NCBI RefSeq assembly: GCF_009498525.1
Contig: NZ_QSNT01000002.1
Coordinates: 496,001-560,000 of the forward strand
Direction of reading: 5' to 3'
Source of the DNA: Rhizobium sp. ICMP 5592
GTDB taxonomy: Bacteria > Pseudomonadota > Alphaproteobacteria > Rhizobiales > Rhizobiaceae
Length of the DNA: 64,000 bases
Part shown: positions 27,800 to 36,438 of the stretch, one piece after another
How the letters are laid out: each line of letters starts with the position of its first letter
Numbering within the stretch: the stretch's first letter is position 1
Position numbers and translations under genes: made by a program
Notes under the pieces: model-generated
Told to the model about the DNA's origin: nothing
Databases searched by the model: none
What the model saw: only the letters and a program-made list of their open reading frames with translations

Positions 27800-28507
27800 A
27801 TGCGCTACGCCATTTGCTTCACGCCGTCCGCGAGCGATCCGCTGACGCTCGTGGCTGCAAACTGGCTCGGTCGCAATGTCTATTCCGGCGAGATGGTCGA
27901 TCCGCCCGCCACCCGCGGGCTCGGCATTCACGAAATCGCCTTCCATACCGCCGTGCCGCGCCGCTATGGTTTCAATGGCACGTTGAAGGCGCCGTTTCGT
28001 TTGGCCGAGGATATGTCCGAGGCCGGGCTGTTGCGCGATCTCATGCGCTTTTCCGGAACGCTCACGCCCTTCGAGATTCCACGGCTGGAAGTTGCGCGCC
28101 TTGGCGGTGCCTTTGGCTTGGTGCCGTCGGTGCCGTGCCAGCAGATGCATTTTCTCGCTGCGTCGGTGATCCAGGCATTCGATCACTATCGCGCGCCGCT
28201 GACCGAGGCGGAGATCGAACGTAGCGATCCGGACGGTCTGTCTGCAACGCAATTCGCCAATCTGCACCGTTGGGGCCATCCGCATGTCATGGACGAATTC
28301 CGTTTCCATATGATGCTGACGGGCACGGTCAACCCTACCGATACCGCGCGCATGGAGCAGGTCTTGCGTGATGTCTTCGAGCCGGTGCTTGCCGAGCCGG
28401 TGCCGGTGTCGAACATCGCGTTGATGATGGAAGAGGGCGCCGGTGGGCCGTTTCGCGTGCACTCCCTGCATCCGATGGGCAAGATCAGCGCCCGCAAGAT
28501 CGCCTAA
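27800..28507 (+). CDS. DUF1045 (2H phosphoesterase-like) protein with altered catalytic motif
   Basis: A 235-residue member of the DUF1045 family, which is usually found with phosphonate (phn) genes and related to 2H phosphodiesterases. The family carries two H-x-T/S motifs. Here the first reads YGFNGTLKAPF, with Asn where His is expected, and the second reads FRFHMMLTG, with Met in the third position. No phn gene is near. It may be a non-catalytic relative with a new role. The ribosome site GGAGGAG is strong, so it is expressed. It precedes the puuE operon by 184 bases. Confidence 0.85.
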   Translation: MRYAICFTPSASDPLTLVAANWLGRNVYSGEMVDPPATRGLGIHEIAFHTAVPRRYGFNGTLKAPFRLAEDMSEAGLLRDLMRFSGTLTPFEIPRLEVARLGGAFGLVPSVPCQQMHFLAASVIQAFDHYRAPLTEAEIERSDPDGLSATQFANLHRWGHPHVMDEFRFHMMLTGTVNPTDTARMEQVLRDVFEPVLAEPVPVSNIALMMEEGAGGPFRVHSLHPMGKISARKIA

Positions 28508-28547
28508 CCATCTCTAGAACGGTTCAGTGCTTCACGGTTCTATCCTA

Positions 28548-28601
28548 TTGTTTTTGCGCATTCCGGCCGGAAAACCGCTTCGCACTTTTCCTGGAATTGC
28601 T
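28548..28601. repeat. rhizobial interspersed palindromic repeat, copy A
   Basis: The stretch TTCCGGCCGGAAAACCGC...TTTTCCTGGAATTGCT matches copy B at 53325-53378 over most of its length. In RNA the TTCCGG...CCTGGAA ends can pair. It is one of the short dispersed repeats typical of Rhizobiaceae intergenic DNA and lies upstream of puuE. Confidence 0.6.
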
Positions 28602-28691
28602 TTAACTGAAAGGAAAGTGGGTTTCGCACTTTCCGTCTCGACATTCCGGCCGTGGATGCTACCGTCTCCGCATAGTCGAGAAGGTGCTTTG

Positions 28692-29615
28692 ATGTCCGAT
28701 ACCTATCCCCGCAATCTCGTTGGCTACGGCCGCAACACGCCCGATCCGAAGTGGCCCGGTGACGCCCGCGTCGCGGTGCAGTTCGTGATCAATTATGAAG
28801 AGGGCGGGGAAAGCAGTATTCTCGACGGCGATCCTGCTTCGGAGAACCTGCTGTCGGAAATCGTCGGCGCGGCAGCGTGGCCGAACCAGCGCAATCTCAA
28901 TATGGAATCGATCTATGAATATGGCTCGCGCGCTGGTTTCTGGCGGCTGTGGCGCATGTTCACCGAGCTCAAGGTGCAGGCGACCGTCTATGGTGTGACG
29001 CTCGCCATGGCGCGCAATCCCGAAGCCGTCGCTGCCATGAAGGAAGCCGGCTGGGAGATCGCCAGCCACGGTTATCGCTGGCTGGAATATAAGGACTTTC
29101 CCGAAGATCTCGAGCGCAAGCACATCCTCGAAGCCGTGCGCCTGCATACCGAACTGACCGGCGAACGGCCCTACGGCATGTACCAGGGCAAGCCTTCGGA
29201 CAATACGCTGCGGCTGGTGATGGAGGAGGGCGGTTTCCTCTACTCCTCGGATTCCTATGCCGATGATCTGCCCTATTGGGTCGATCGCCTTGATGGCAAG
29301 CCATTCCTGATCATCCCCTACACGCTCGAAACCAACGACATGCGCTTCGCCACACCGCAGGGCTTCAATTCCGGCGATCAGTTCTTCACCTATCTCAAGG
29401 ATGCCTTCGACACGCTCTATGAAGAGGGCAGGCAGGGCAGCCCGAAGATGATGTCGATCGGCCTCCATTGCCGTCTGGTCGGGCGGCCCGGTCGCGCGGC
29501 GGCGCTTAGGCGTTTCATCGAATATGTGCTGAAGCACGACAAGGTCTGGGTACCGAGACGCATCGACATTGCCAATCATTGGCACGAGCATCACCTTCCC
29601 GCGGGCGCCCTTTGA
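28692..29615 (+). CDS. puuE: allantoinase PuuE (polysaccharide-deacetylase fold)
   Basis: A 307-residue cytoplasmic enzyme that opens allantoin to allantoate. The family features NYEEGGESSILDGD (about residues 36-49), EIASHGYRW and GLHCRLVGRPGRA are clear. It is unrelated to the metal amidohydrolase AllB. The start at 28692 has GAGAAGG upstream and gives the usual N-terminus (SDTYPRNLVGYG); the frame open to 28527 is not needed. It is the first of a tight forward operon (puuE, uraD, HepT-like, allA, uraH, phosphoesterase). Confidence 0.93.
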   Translation: MSDTYPRNLVGYGRNTPDPKWPGDARVAVQFVINYEEGGESSILDGDPASENLLSEIVGAAAWPNQRNLNMESIYEYGSRAGFWRLWRMFTELKVQATVYGVTLAMARNPEAVAAMKEAGWEIASHGYRWLEYKDFPEDLERKHILEAVRLHTELTGERPYGMYQGKPSDNTLRLVMEEGGFLYSSDSYADDLPYWVDRLDGKPFLIIPYTLETNDMRFATPQGFNSGDQFFTYLKDAFDTLYEEGRQGSPKMMSIGLHCRLVGRPGRAAALRRFIEYVLKHDKVWVPRRIDIANHWHEHHLPAGAL

Positions 29616-29616
29616 G

Positions 29617-30120
29617 ATGGTGTCGCGTGACGAATTCGTAACCTGTTTCGGCGGCGTCTTTGAACACTCGCCGTTCATCGCCGAACGCGCCTACGATGCC
29701 GGCCCTATTGCTGAGCCGTTGACCTCGGGCGGCGTGCATGTGGCTTTGACTGCCATTTTCCGTGTGGCCAGCGCTGACGAACGGCTTGCCGTCTTGCGAG
29801 CGCATCCCGATCTCGCCGGCCGATTGGCGATTGCTGGTAAGCTCACCGAGGACAGCCGCAAGGAGCAGGCGGGGGCGGGGCTGGATCGGCTCAGTCCCGC
29901 GGAGCATGCCCGCTTCACCGAACTCAACACAGCTTACGTGACGAAATTCGGCTTTCCCTTTATTGTTGCGGTCAAGGGTCTCGGCAAGGACGACATTCTT
30001 GCCGCCTTCGAAACGCGGATCGGCAATGACCGCGACGCGGAATTTGCGACCGCAACGGCGCAGGTGGAGAAGATCGCTCTGCTGCGCCTGCAATCCATGC
30101 TTCCCGACGGCGGTGTGTGA
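29617..30120 (+). CDS. uraD: OHCU decarboxylase UraD
   Basis: A 167-residue enzyme that decarboxylates 2-oxo-4-hydroxy-4-carboxy-5-ureidoimidazoline to S-allantoin. The catalytic His17 lies in FEHSPFIAERA, and AHPDLAGR and FGFPFIVAV are family motifs. The ATG at 29617, one base after the puuE stop, is preferred over the upstream ATG at 29569, which would lie inside puuE and lengthen the N-terminus abnormally. It works with UraH and PuuD encoded nearby. Confidence 0.92.
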   Translation: MVSRDEFVTCFGGVFEHSPFIAERAYDAGPIAEPLTSGGVHVALTAIFRVASADERLAVLRAHPDLAGRLAIAGKLTEDSRKEQAGAGLDRLSPAEHARFTELNTAYVTKFGFPFIVAVKGLGKDDILAAFETRIGNDRDAEFATATAQVEKIALLRLQSMLPDGGV

Positions 30121-30154
30121 TGCGGCTCCGGTTTTTCGGCAACAAGGCCTGGCT

Positions 30155-30517
30155 ATGACCACGCAGGGTCCTGTCTATTATCTGGAACGCATGCAGAGGA
30201 CCGCCGAAGAGGCCCGCCTTTTCGTTCGAGGCATGGATGGGGCCGCGTTCGCTGGAAACAAGCTTGTGCAATCCGCTGTCGCCTATAGCCTTTGCGTCAT
30301 CGGTGCGACAGCAGCCGAATTGCTTGTAAAACATCCGGAATTCGAGCCTGAGCATCCGGAGGTGTGCTGGAACGAACTGCGGGATATGGGCGAGCGCCTG
30401 TTGTCCGGCGAAACTTCGATGAGTGTCGATGACCTCTGGACTATGGTTGTGCACACGATCCCGGAATTGCTATCCCAGCTTGAAGCGATCCGCCACTGGC
30501 GGGCAGAAGGCGAATGA
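30155..30517 (+). CDS. HepT-like (DUF86) helical protein lacking the RNase motif
   Basis: A 120-residue protein resembling HepT/DUF86 ([35 protein letters not shown], then [12 protein letters not shown] and a helical tail ending in [19 protein letters not shown]). True HepT toxins carry R-N-x3-H-x-Y after the W-x-x-x-R-x-M segment; here the stretch reads [12 protein letters not shown], so the catalytic residues are missing. There is no MntA nucleotidyltransferase partner. It lies between uraD and allA, and its stop overlaps the allA start, so it is co-translated with purine-breakdown genes. Its role is unknown. Confidence 0.8.
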   Translation: MTTQGPVYYLERMQRTAEEARLFVRGMDGAAFAGNKLVQSAVAYSLCVIGATAAELLVKHPEFEPEHPEVCWNELRDMGERLLSGETSMSVDDLWTMVVHTIPELLSQLEAIRHWRAEGE

Positions 30518-31023
30518 TCATAATGACCCAAACACTCGAAATTCACCCTCTGACAAAGGCTGCGTTCGCGCCATTCGGGGATGTGATCGAGGACGATCCG
30601 GCGACGAGGCGGTTCATCAATGGTGGTACGACGGAGCGGTTTCATGCACTTTCCAGCGCAGAGGCTCTTGGCGACGGCGCACGGGTGATCCTGAACATTT
30701 TTCGCGGCCAGCCGAGAGCCTTTCCCTATGCGATCGAGATGATGGAACGCCATCCCTTCGGTAGCCAGAGTTTCGTGCCGCTCAACGGCCGTCCGTTCCT
30801 TGTGGTCGTTTCAAAGGATGAGGACGGCAAGCCGGGCAGGCCGCAGGTCTTCCTGGCGCGGGGCGACCAGGGTGTGAACTATCGAGCCAATGTCTGGCAC
30901 TATCCGCTGATGGCTCTTGGCCAGCCAAGTGACTTCCTTATTGTCGATCGCGACGGACCGGATAACAATCTGGTCGAATTCTTCTTCGACACCCCCTTCA
31001 TTATCGGAGCGCCGACCCTATGA
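30514..31023 (+). CDS. allA: ureidoglycolate lyase AllA
   Basis: A 169-residue cupin-fold enzyme that splits ureidoglycolate into glyoxylate and urea. Family motifs are present: [27 protein letters not shown] and WHYPLMAL. The ATG at 30514 overlaps the previous stop (ATGA); a second ATG at 30523 is possible. The step before it (allantoate breakdown) is not encoded in this window. Confidence 0.93.
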   Translation: MIIMTQTLEIHPLTKAAFAPFGDVIEDDPATRRFINGGTTERFHALSSAEALGDGARVILNIFRGQPRAFPYAIEMMERHPFGSQSFVPLNGRPFLVVVSKDEDGKPGRPQVFLARGDQGVNYRANVWHYPLMALGQPSDFLIVDRDGPDNNLVEFFFDTPFIIGAPTL

Positions 31024-31376
31024 CCGGACTGACAACCCATGTGCTCGATACCGCCCTCGGCAAGCCGGCCGAAGGCCTGGTGATCGATCTCTTCAGGATT
31101 GACGGCGAGACGCGCAAGCACCTGAAGACGGTGACGACCAATGCCGACGGGCGCGTCGATGGCGGCCCGATCCTGATCGGAGACAGCTTCGTTGCCGGTA
31201 CCTATGAGCTGCTTTTCCGGGCGGGCGATTATCTGCGCGCGAGCGGGGCCAAGCTGCCCGATCCGGCCTTCCTCGATCTCGTGCCGATCCGCTTCGGTAT
31301 CGCCGACACGACGGCGCATTATCATGTGCCGCTTTTGATTTCGCCCTATGGCTATTCCACCTATCGCGGGAGCTGA
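31020..31376 (+). CDS. uraH: 5-hydroxyisourate hydrolase UraH
   Basis: A 118-residue transthyretin-like hydrolase that turns 5-hydroxyisourate into OHCU, the substrate of UraD. The diagnostic N-terminal [12 protein letters not shown] and C-terminal YGYSTYRGS are intact. No signal peptide is seen, so it is cytoplasmic. The start overlaps the allA stop (ATGA), so translation is coupled. Confidence 0.95.
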   Translation: MTGLTTHVLDTALGKPAEGLVIDLFRIDGETRKHLKTVTTNADGRVDGGPILIGDSFVAGTYELLFRAGDYLRASGAKLPDPAFLDLVPIRFGIADTTAHYHVPLLISPYGYSTYRGS

Positions 31377-31379
31377 GTT

Positions 31380-32120
31380 TTGCGTTTTGCTGTTATTGCG
31401 GACATCCACGGCAATCATCTGGCACTGGAGGCGGTGCTTGCCGATATCCGTGCGCAGGGCATCGAGGACATCGTCAATCTCGGCGATTGCTTCAGCGGGC
31501 CGCTGACCGCCGGCAAGACGGCCGATATTCTGCTTGCGCTTGACGCTGTGACAGTGCGTGGCAATCACGATCGCTATTTGATCGAACAGGCGCCGGAGAC
31601 GATGCATGCCTCGGATAGGGTCGCTTATGAGGACTTGTCCGCGCATCATCTCGATTGGCTGCGCAGCCTGCCCTTCACCGCGGTCTATAGGGATGAAGCT
31701 TATCTCTGCCACGCCACGTCGGCAAACGACAATCTCTACTGGCTCGAAAGCGTCTCGCCGGACGGTAAGGTTCACCTCAAGCCGCTCGAAGAGATCGAGG
31801 CCTTCGCCGGCGGCATTGATTTTCCGCTGATCCTGTGCGGCCACAGCCATATCCCGCGCGCCGTCCGCCTTTCCGACGGACGCCTGATCGTCAATCCCGG
31901 CAGCGTCGGCTGCCCGGCCTATGACGATGATCTTTCTTATTATCACAAGGTCGAGGCAGGCCATCCCTTCGCCTCCTATGCCATCATGGAAAAGAGTGGC
32001 GGCGTCTGGGTGCCGACCTTCCGGCAGGTGGTCTACGATCATCAAGTGATGGCCGATCTTGCCGCGCAAAATAGCCGTGCCGATTGGGCGAGTGGGCTGG
32101 CGACGGGTTGGCTGCGCTAG
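31380..32120 (+). CDS. calcineurin-like metallophosphoesterase
   Basis: A 246-residue phosphoesterase of the YfcE/MJ0936 type. All metal motifs are readable: D8-x-H10-G-N, LGD, GNHD and GHSHIPR. The start codon is TTG at 31380, six bases after GGGAG and four after the uraH stop. It may hydrolyse a phosphodiester or nucleotide; the position at the end of the purine operon suggests, without proof, a nucleotide substrate. Its 3' end overlaps lldD on the other strand by four bases. Confidence 0.88.
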   Translation: MRFAVIADIHGNHLALEAVLADIRAQGIEDIVNLGDCFSGPLTAGKTADILLALDAVTVRGNHDRYLIEQAPETMHASDRVAYEDLSAHHLDWLRSLPFTAVYRDEAYLCHATSANDNLYWLESVSPDGKVHLKPLEEIEAFAGGIDFPLILCGHSHIPRAVRLSDGRLIVNPGSVGCPAYDDDLSYYHKVEAGHPFASYAIMEKSGGVWVPTFRQVVYDHQVMADLAAQNSRADWASGLATGWLR

Positions 32121-33256
32121 ACTTCCGCGATAATCCCCCGGTCCACCGCCTTGATGTCTCGCTTGCCGCAGAATGCCATGGAGAGATCCATCTCCTTGCG
32201 GATGATCTCCAGCGCCAGCGTCACGCCGTCCTTGCCCATGGCGCCGAGGCCATAGAGGAAGGGGCGGCCGATATAGGTGCCCTTGGCACCGAGCGCCACG
32301 GCGCGTAGCACATCCTGGCCGGAGCGGATGCCCCCGTCGATATGCACTTCGATCTTGTCGCCAACCGCATCGACGATCCTGGGCAGCACGCTGATGGAGG
32401 AGGGGGCGCCGTCGAGCTGACGGCCGCCATGGTTGGAAATGATGATCGCGTCGGCGCCGGTGTCAACCGCCGCCTTCGCATCCTCCACGTCGAGAATGCC
32501 CTTGATGATCAGCGGCCCGCCCCAATAGTCCTTGATCCAGGCGACATCGCTCCACGACAGCCGCTGGTCAAACTGTCCGGTCGTCCAGTTCGAAAGCGAT
32601 TTCACGTCGTTCACGCCCTTGGCATGGCCGATGATGTTTCCAAAGGAATGCCGCTTCGTCTGCAGCATCTGCCAGCACCAGGAGGGTCTGCTTGCCACCT
32701 GCCATACATGTTTTGGCGAGAACTTCGGCGGCGCCGACAGGCCGTTGCGGACGTCGTTGTGGCGCTGGCCGAGAATTTGCAGGTCGGCCGTCAGCACCAG
32801 CGCCGAGCATTTTGCCGCCTTGGCGCGATCGATCAGGCTCATGACGAAATCGCGGTCCTGCATCACGTAGAGCTGAAACCAGAAGGGCTTTGTGGTCGCC
32901 GAGGCGACATCCTCGATCGAGCAGATGCTCATGGTCGACAGAGTGAAGGGAATGCCGAACTCTTCCGCCGCCCGTGCCGCCAGCATTTCGCCGTCGGCAT
33001 GCTGCATACCGGTCATCCCTGTCGGCGCCAGCGCCACCGGCATGGACACCTTCTGGCCGATCATCGTGCTTTCCAGCGAGCGGTTGGTCATGTCGACGAG
33101 CACGCGCTGGCGCAGCTTGACCTTCCTGAAATCCGCTTCATTGGCCTCATAGGTCGACTCGGTCCAGGAACCGGAATCGGCATATTGGAAGAACATTTTC
33201 GGCACGCGCCGTTTAGCGAGCTGCTTCAGGTCGGCAATGGTGAGCGGCGCGGTCAT
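32117..33256 (-). CDS. lldD: FMN-dependent alpha-hydroxyacid dehydrogenase, LldD type
   Basis: A 379-residue flavoenzyme of the L-lactate dehydrogenase/glycolate oxidase family. The active-site segment ISNHGGRQLDG, the FMN-binding APTGMTGM and the C-terminal phosphate loop (DGGIRSGQDV) are intact. It oxidises L-lactate or a related 2-hydroxyacid and feeds electrons to the respiratory chain. It lies inside the purine cluster, separated from guaD by 95 bases. TTGACA on the reverse strand overlaps the guaD end (33350-33355) and could be part of its promoter. Confidence 0.9.
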   Translation of the reverse strand: MTAPLTIADLKQLAKRRVPKMFFQYADSGSWTESTYEANEADFRKVKLRQRVLVDMTNRSLESTMIGQKVSMPVALAPTGMTGMQHADGEMLAARAAEEFGIPFTLSTMSICSIEDVASATTKPFWFQLYVMQDRDFVMSLIDRAKAAKCSALVLTADLQILGQRHNDVRNGLSAPPKFSPKHVWQVASRPSWCWQMLQTKRHSFGNIIGHAKGVNDVKSLSNWTTGQFDQRLSWSDVAWIKDYWGGPLIIKGILDVEDAKAAVDTGADAIIISNHGGRQLDGAPSSISVLPRIVDAVGDKIEVHIDGGIRSGQDVLRAVALGAKGTYIGRPFLYGLGAMGKDGVTLALEIIRKEMDLSMAFCGKRDIKAVDRGIIAEV

Positions 33257-33351
33257 GGCGGTCTGCCTTCTTGACGAAAATGGTATGGGGAGATTGGATC
33301 AGAACGGTTTGTTTCCGGATGTGAGACTTTGATAATCGCGGGAGAAGGCTG

Positions 33352-34659
33352 TCAATTCAAGACTGATTTTGCAGGTTTTCCCGCGACATATGTCTCCACG
33401 ATCGCCCGGTCGTCGCCCATCGTCTGCAACAGGAACAATTCCTCGGATAGCGTCTTCACCACCTCCATCTTCAGTGCCATGGCCGGCGTGGCGGTGGCGT
33501 TGAGGATGGTGAGATCGGCGTCGGTGCCGGGTTCAAGGGTGCCGATCTTGTCCGCGAGCGATAGGGCTTCGGCGTTGCCGAGCGTCATGTAATAGTAGCT
33601 CTCGAGCGGGTTCAAGCGTTCGCCGAGGAGCTGCTGGATCTTGTAGGCCTCGTCCATCGTGCGCAGCATCGAATAGCTGGAACCGCCGCCGATGTCGGTG
33701 GCGACGCCGATGCGAACCGGCTTTTCACGGCGGGCCAGGGCCTTCAATGGGAACAGGCCGGAGCCGAGGAAGAGGTTGGACGTCGGGCAGTGCACGGCGA
33801 CAGCGCCGGCCTCGCTCATGGCGTCTGCTTCACGCTCGGACAGGTGGATCGCGTGGCCGAACAGGCTTTTCGGGCCGAGCAGGCCGTAGCGGGCGTAGAT
33901 GTCGGTGTAATCGATCGCGTCCGGATAGAGCTCGCCGGTGAATTTGATCTCGTCGTGGTTTTCGGAGAGATGCGTCTGGATATGCAGGTCAGGAAACTCG
34001 CGGGCAAGGGCGGCGGTGGCCTCCATCTGCTCGGGCGTCGAGGTGATGGCGAAGCGCGGGGTGATGGCGACGTGGTTGCGGCCCTTGCCGTGCCAGTCAG
34101 CGATCACCTGGCGCGTTTCGTCGTAACCCATCTCAGGTGTGTCGAGCAGGCCCTGCGGCGCGTTGCGGTCCATCATCACCTTGCCGCCGACCATACGCAT
34201 GTCGCGGCGCAGGGCTTCGGCAAAAAAGGCGTCGGCGGAGGTCTTGTGCACGGAGCAATAGGCAACCGCCGTCGTCGTGCCATGGCGGATCAGCTCGTCG
34301 TAGAAATGGGTGGCGATGCGCTCGGCATGAGCACTCTCGACGAAACGGCATTCCTCGGGAAAGGTGTAGGTGTTCAGCCATTCCAGGAGGTTGGCGGCAT
34401 AGGAGGCGATCACCTGCATCTGCGGGAAATGCAGGTGCATGTCGATGAAGCCCGGCAGGATCAGATGCGGCCGGTGATCGACTTCGGCGACGTGTGCCGG
34501 CGCTTTCGCCTTGACCTCGGCATAAGGGCCGACGGCGGCGATGCGGCCATTCCCGATCAGCAGGCCGCCATCGCTTTCATACGAGTAGCTGTCCGTGTCA
34601 TCGAGGCTTTGCGGCGCGCGCTTGAAGGACAGCAGACGGCCGCGCAAAAGGGTGGTCAT
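33352..34659 (-). CDS. guaD: guanine deaminase GuaD
   Basis: A 435-residue zinc amidohydrolase converting guanine to xanthine. Metal-binding HLHFPQ, the family stretch ANLLEWLNTYTFPEE, HLSENHDE, HCPTSNLFLGSG and the Asp motif TDIGGGSSYSM are all present. Its ATG overlaps the puuD stop (ATGA), so puuD and guaD form one operon. Xanthine dehydrogenase, encoded a few kb away, acts next. Confidence 0.94.
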   Translation of the reverse strand: MTTLLRGRLLSFKRAPQSLDDTDSYSYESDGGLLIGNGRIAAVGPYAEVKAKAPAHVAEVDHRPHLILPGFIDMHLHFPQMQVIASYAANLLEWLNTYTFPEECRFVESAHAERIATHFYDELIRHGTTTAVAYCSVHKTSADAFFAEALRRDMRMVGGKVMMDRNAPQGLLDTPEMGYDETRQVIADWHGKGRNHVAITPRFAITSTPEQMEATAALAREFPDLHIQTHLSENHDEIKFTGELYPDAIDYTDIYARYGLLGPKSLFGHAIHLSEREADAMSEAGAVAVHCPTSNLFLGSGLFPLKALARREKPVRIGVATDIGGGSSYSMLRTMDEAYKIQQLLGERLNPLESYYYMTLGNAEALSLADKIGTLEPGTDADLTILNATATPAMALKMEVVKTLSEELFLLQTMGDDRAIVETYVAGKPAKSVLN

Positions 34660-35894
34660 TGGTCTTTTTCTCCGATGGAGCTTTCGAACCAGGCGACCAG
34701 CAGCTTGCGTTCCTCCGGCGTCACTTCGGTGATGTTGCCGGGAGGCATGGCGTGGCTGCGGCCGGCCTGGATATAGATCTCGCGGGCATGCATAGCGATT
34801 TCCGCGTCGTTTTCCAGCTTTACATCCTTCGGCGGGCGCACAATGCCCTCATAAACCGGCTCGGCGGCGTGGCACATCGAACAGCGCGTCGAGACCATTT
34901 GCTTTACCGCCGGGAAATGGGCGTCTGATGCAAACTGCTGGAAGGCGGGCGCCACGGCTTCGGCATCCTTCTCGCCGGGCAGCACCTTCGGCACGGTCGA
35001 AAGCCACATGATCAGGATGAAGAGAATGACTGTGACGATCCAGGTCCAGGTCGGGCGGCCCTTGCGGGCATGTGTGGTGTTGAACCAGTGACGGATGGTG
35101 ACGCCCATCAGGAACACCAGCGCCGCGATGACCCAGTTGTAGGCGGTGCCGAAGGCCAGCGGATAGTGGTTCGACAGCATGAAGAAGATGACCGGCAGCG
35201 TCAGGTAGTTGTTGTGCAACGAGCGCTGCTTGGCGATGCGGCCGTATTTCGGGTCGGGCGTGCGCCCGGCGATCAGGTCGGCGACGACGATCTTCTGGTT
35301 GGGGATGATGATCATAAAGACATTGGCCGACATGATCGTCGCGGTGAAGGCGCCGAGATGCAGGAAGGCGGCGCGGCCGGTGAACAGATGCGTGTAGCCC
35401 CAAGCCATGAAGACGAGGACGGCATAGAGCACGACCATCAGGCCCCAGGTATTGTTGCCGAGCGGCGACTTGCAGAGCAGGTCGTAGACGATCCAGCCAC
35501 CGGCGAGCGAGGCCAGCGAGATCAGGATGGCAACGGGCACGCTGACATCGAGCACATGCCGGTCGATCAAGAAGAGATTTGCGCCGCCATAATAGACGAT
35601 ACAGAGCATCAGGAAGCCGGAGAGCCAGGTGAAATAGCTCTCGTACTTGAACCAGGTCAGGTGTTCCGGCATCGAGGCCGGGGCCACCAGATATTTCTGG
35701 ATGTGGTAGAAGCCGCCGCCATGCACCTGCCACTCCTCGCCATAGGCGCCGGGCGGAAGATGGGGACGCTTCACCAGCCCGAGATCGAGCGCGATGAAGT
35801 AAAAGGACGAACCGATCCAGGCAATGGCGGTTATGACGTGGAACCAGCGGGCAGCAAAGGCCAGCCATTCCCACGCGATGGCGTATTCATACAT
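34656..35894 (-). CDS. puuD: membrane urate oxidase PuuD with cytochrome c domain
   Basis: A 412-residue protein: about eight membrane helices (DUF989, residues 10-320, with conserved His such as WFHVITAIAWIG) and a C-terminal periplasmic cytochrome c domain with CSMCH (about residue 345) and a later Met ligand region (HAMPPGN). It oxidises urate to 5-hydroxyisourate and passes electrons to cytochromes instead of making hydrogen peroxide. No soluble urate oxidase gene is seen, so this is the likely route. It leads the operon with guaD. Confidence 0.94.
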   Translation of the reverse strand: MYEYAIAWEWLAFAARWFHVITAIAWIGSSFYFIALDLGLVKRPHLPPGAYGEEWQVHGGGFYHIQKYLVAPASMPEHLTWFKYESYFTWLSGFLMLCIVYYGGANLFLIDRHVLDVSVPVAILISLASLAGGWIVYDLLCKSPLGNNTWGLMVVLYAVLVFMAWGYTHLFTGRAAFLHLGAFTATIMSANVFMIIIPNQKIVVADLIAGRTPDPKYGRIAKQRSLHNNYLTLPVIFFMLSNHYPLAFGTAYNWVIAALVFLMGVTIRHWFNTTHARKGRPTWTWIVTVILFILIMWLSTVPKVLPGEKDAEAVAPAFQQFASDAHFPAVKQMVSTRCSMCHAAEPVYEGIVRPPKDVKLENDAEIAMHAREIYIQAGRSHAMPPGNITEVTPEERKLLVAWFESSIGEKDQ

Positions 35895-35924
35895 TCAGTT
35901 CCCCTTTTCTTCCTCCGACTCGAC

Positions 35925-35938
35925 ACATTGCAAAATGT
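35925..35938. promoter_or_regulatory. inverted repeat upstream of puuD
   Basis: ACATT-GCAA-AATGT lies 31 bases before the puuD ATG in the 208-base gap between puuD and the next forward gene. It is the only clear symmetry there and is a candidate site for the nearby LysR-type regulator; that link is inference. Confidence 0.3.
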
Positions 35939-36102
35939 TGGGGACGGAGGGAAGGGGGGAGTTTGACGTGTCAGGGAAAAGCGACACTCTTGTCGGGCGT
36001 CCGGCTCGCATTACATCAGAATGTGGCGAGTCGTGAAACGCCTGCGGCTGCTTTGAGCGGGCTGCGCCCGCGGTGGCCGTCCATTTCGACGGAGAATTGC
36101 CC

Positions 36103-36435
36103 ATGCGTGGTATTCTGGCGTTCGTATTCTTTCTTTTTGCTACTGCGGCGATGGCGCACGATGCGCCTTCCGGCTGGGCTTATGATCCCTACTGTTGCAG
36201 TGGCGACAGCGAGACCGGCGATTGCGAGATGATCCCGTCCCGGACGGTCACCGTTATCCCCGGTGGTTACCGGATAATGCTGCAACCGGGCGATCACCGC
36301 TATGTGACGCATGCTCATATCTTCACGCTGCCGCAGGGCAAGACGATGCGTTCGCCGGATGGCTCCTATCATCTCTGCCTGTTTCCGGATGAGAACACGC
36401 CACGCTGTTTCTATGCGCCGGACATGGCCTATTGA
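36103..36435 (+). CDS. small exported Cys-rich protein, function unknown
   Basis: A 110-residue protein with a clear signal peptide (cut after AMA, residue 18) and a mature part with five cysteines (DPYCCSGDSETGDCE, LCLFP, PRCFY) suited to disulfide bonds in the periplasm. Similar short proteins starting with SGWAYDPYCC-like segments occur in rhizobia; no function is known to me. The start at 36103 follows GGAG. It converges on the LysR gene four bases later. Confidence 0.82.
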   Translation: MRGILAFVFFLFATAAMAHDAPSGWAYDPYCCSGDSETGDCEMIPSRTVTVIPGGYRIMLQPGDHRYVTHAHIFTLPQGKTMRSPDGSYHLCLFPDENTPRCFYAPDMAY

Positions 36436-36438
36436 GCC

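Noticed and set aside
30155..30517. Active HepT-MntA toxin-antitoxin pair in the purine operon
   Set aside because: No MntA gene is adjacent and the R-N-x3-H-x-Y motif is missing.
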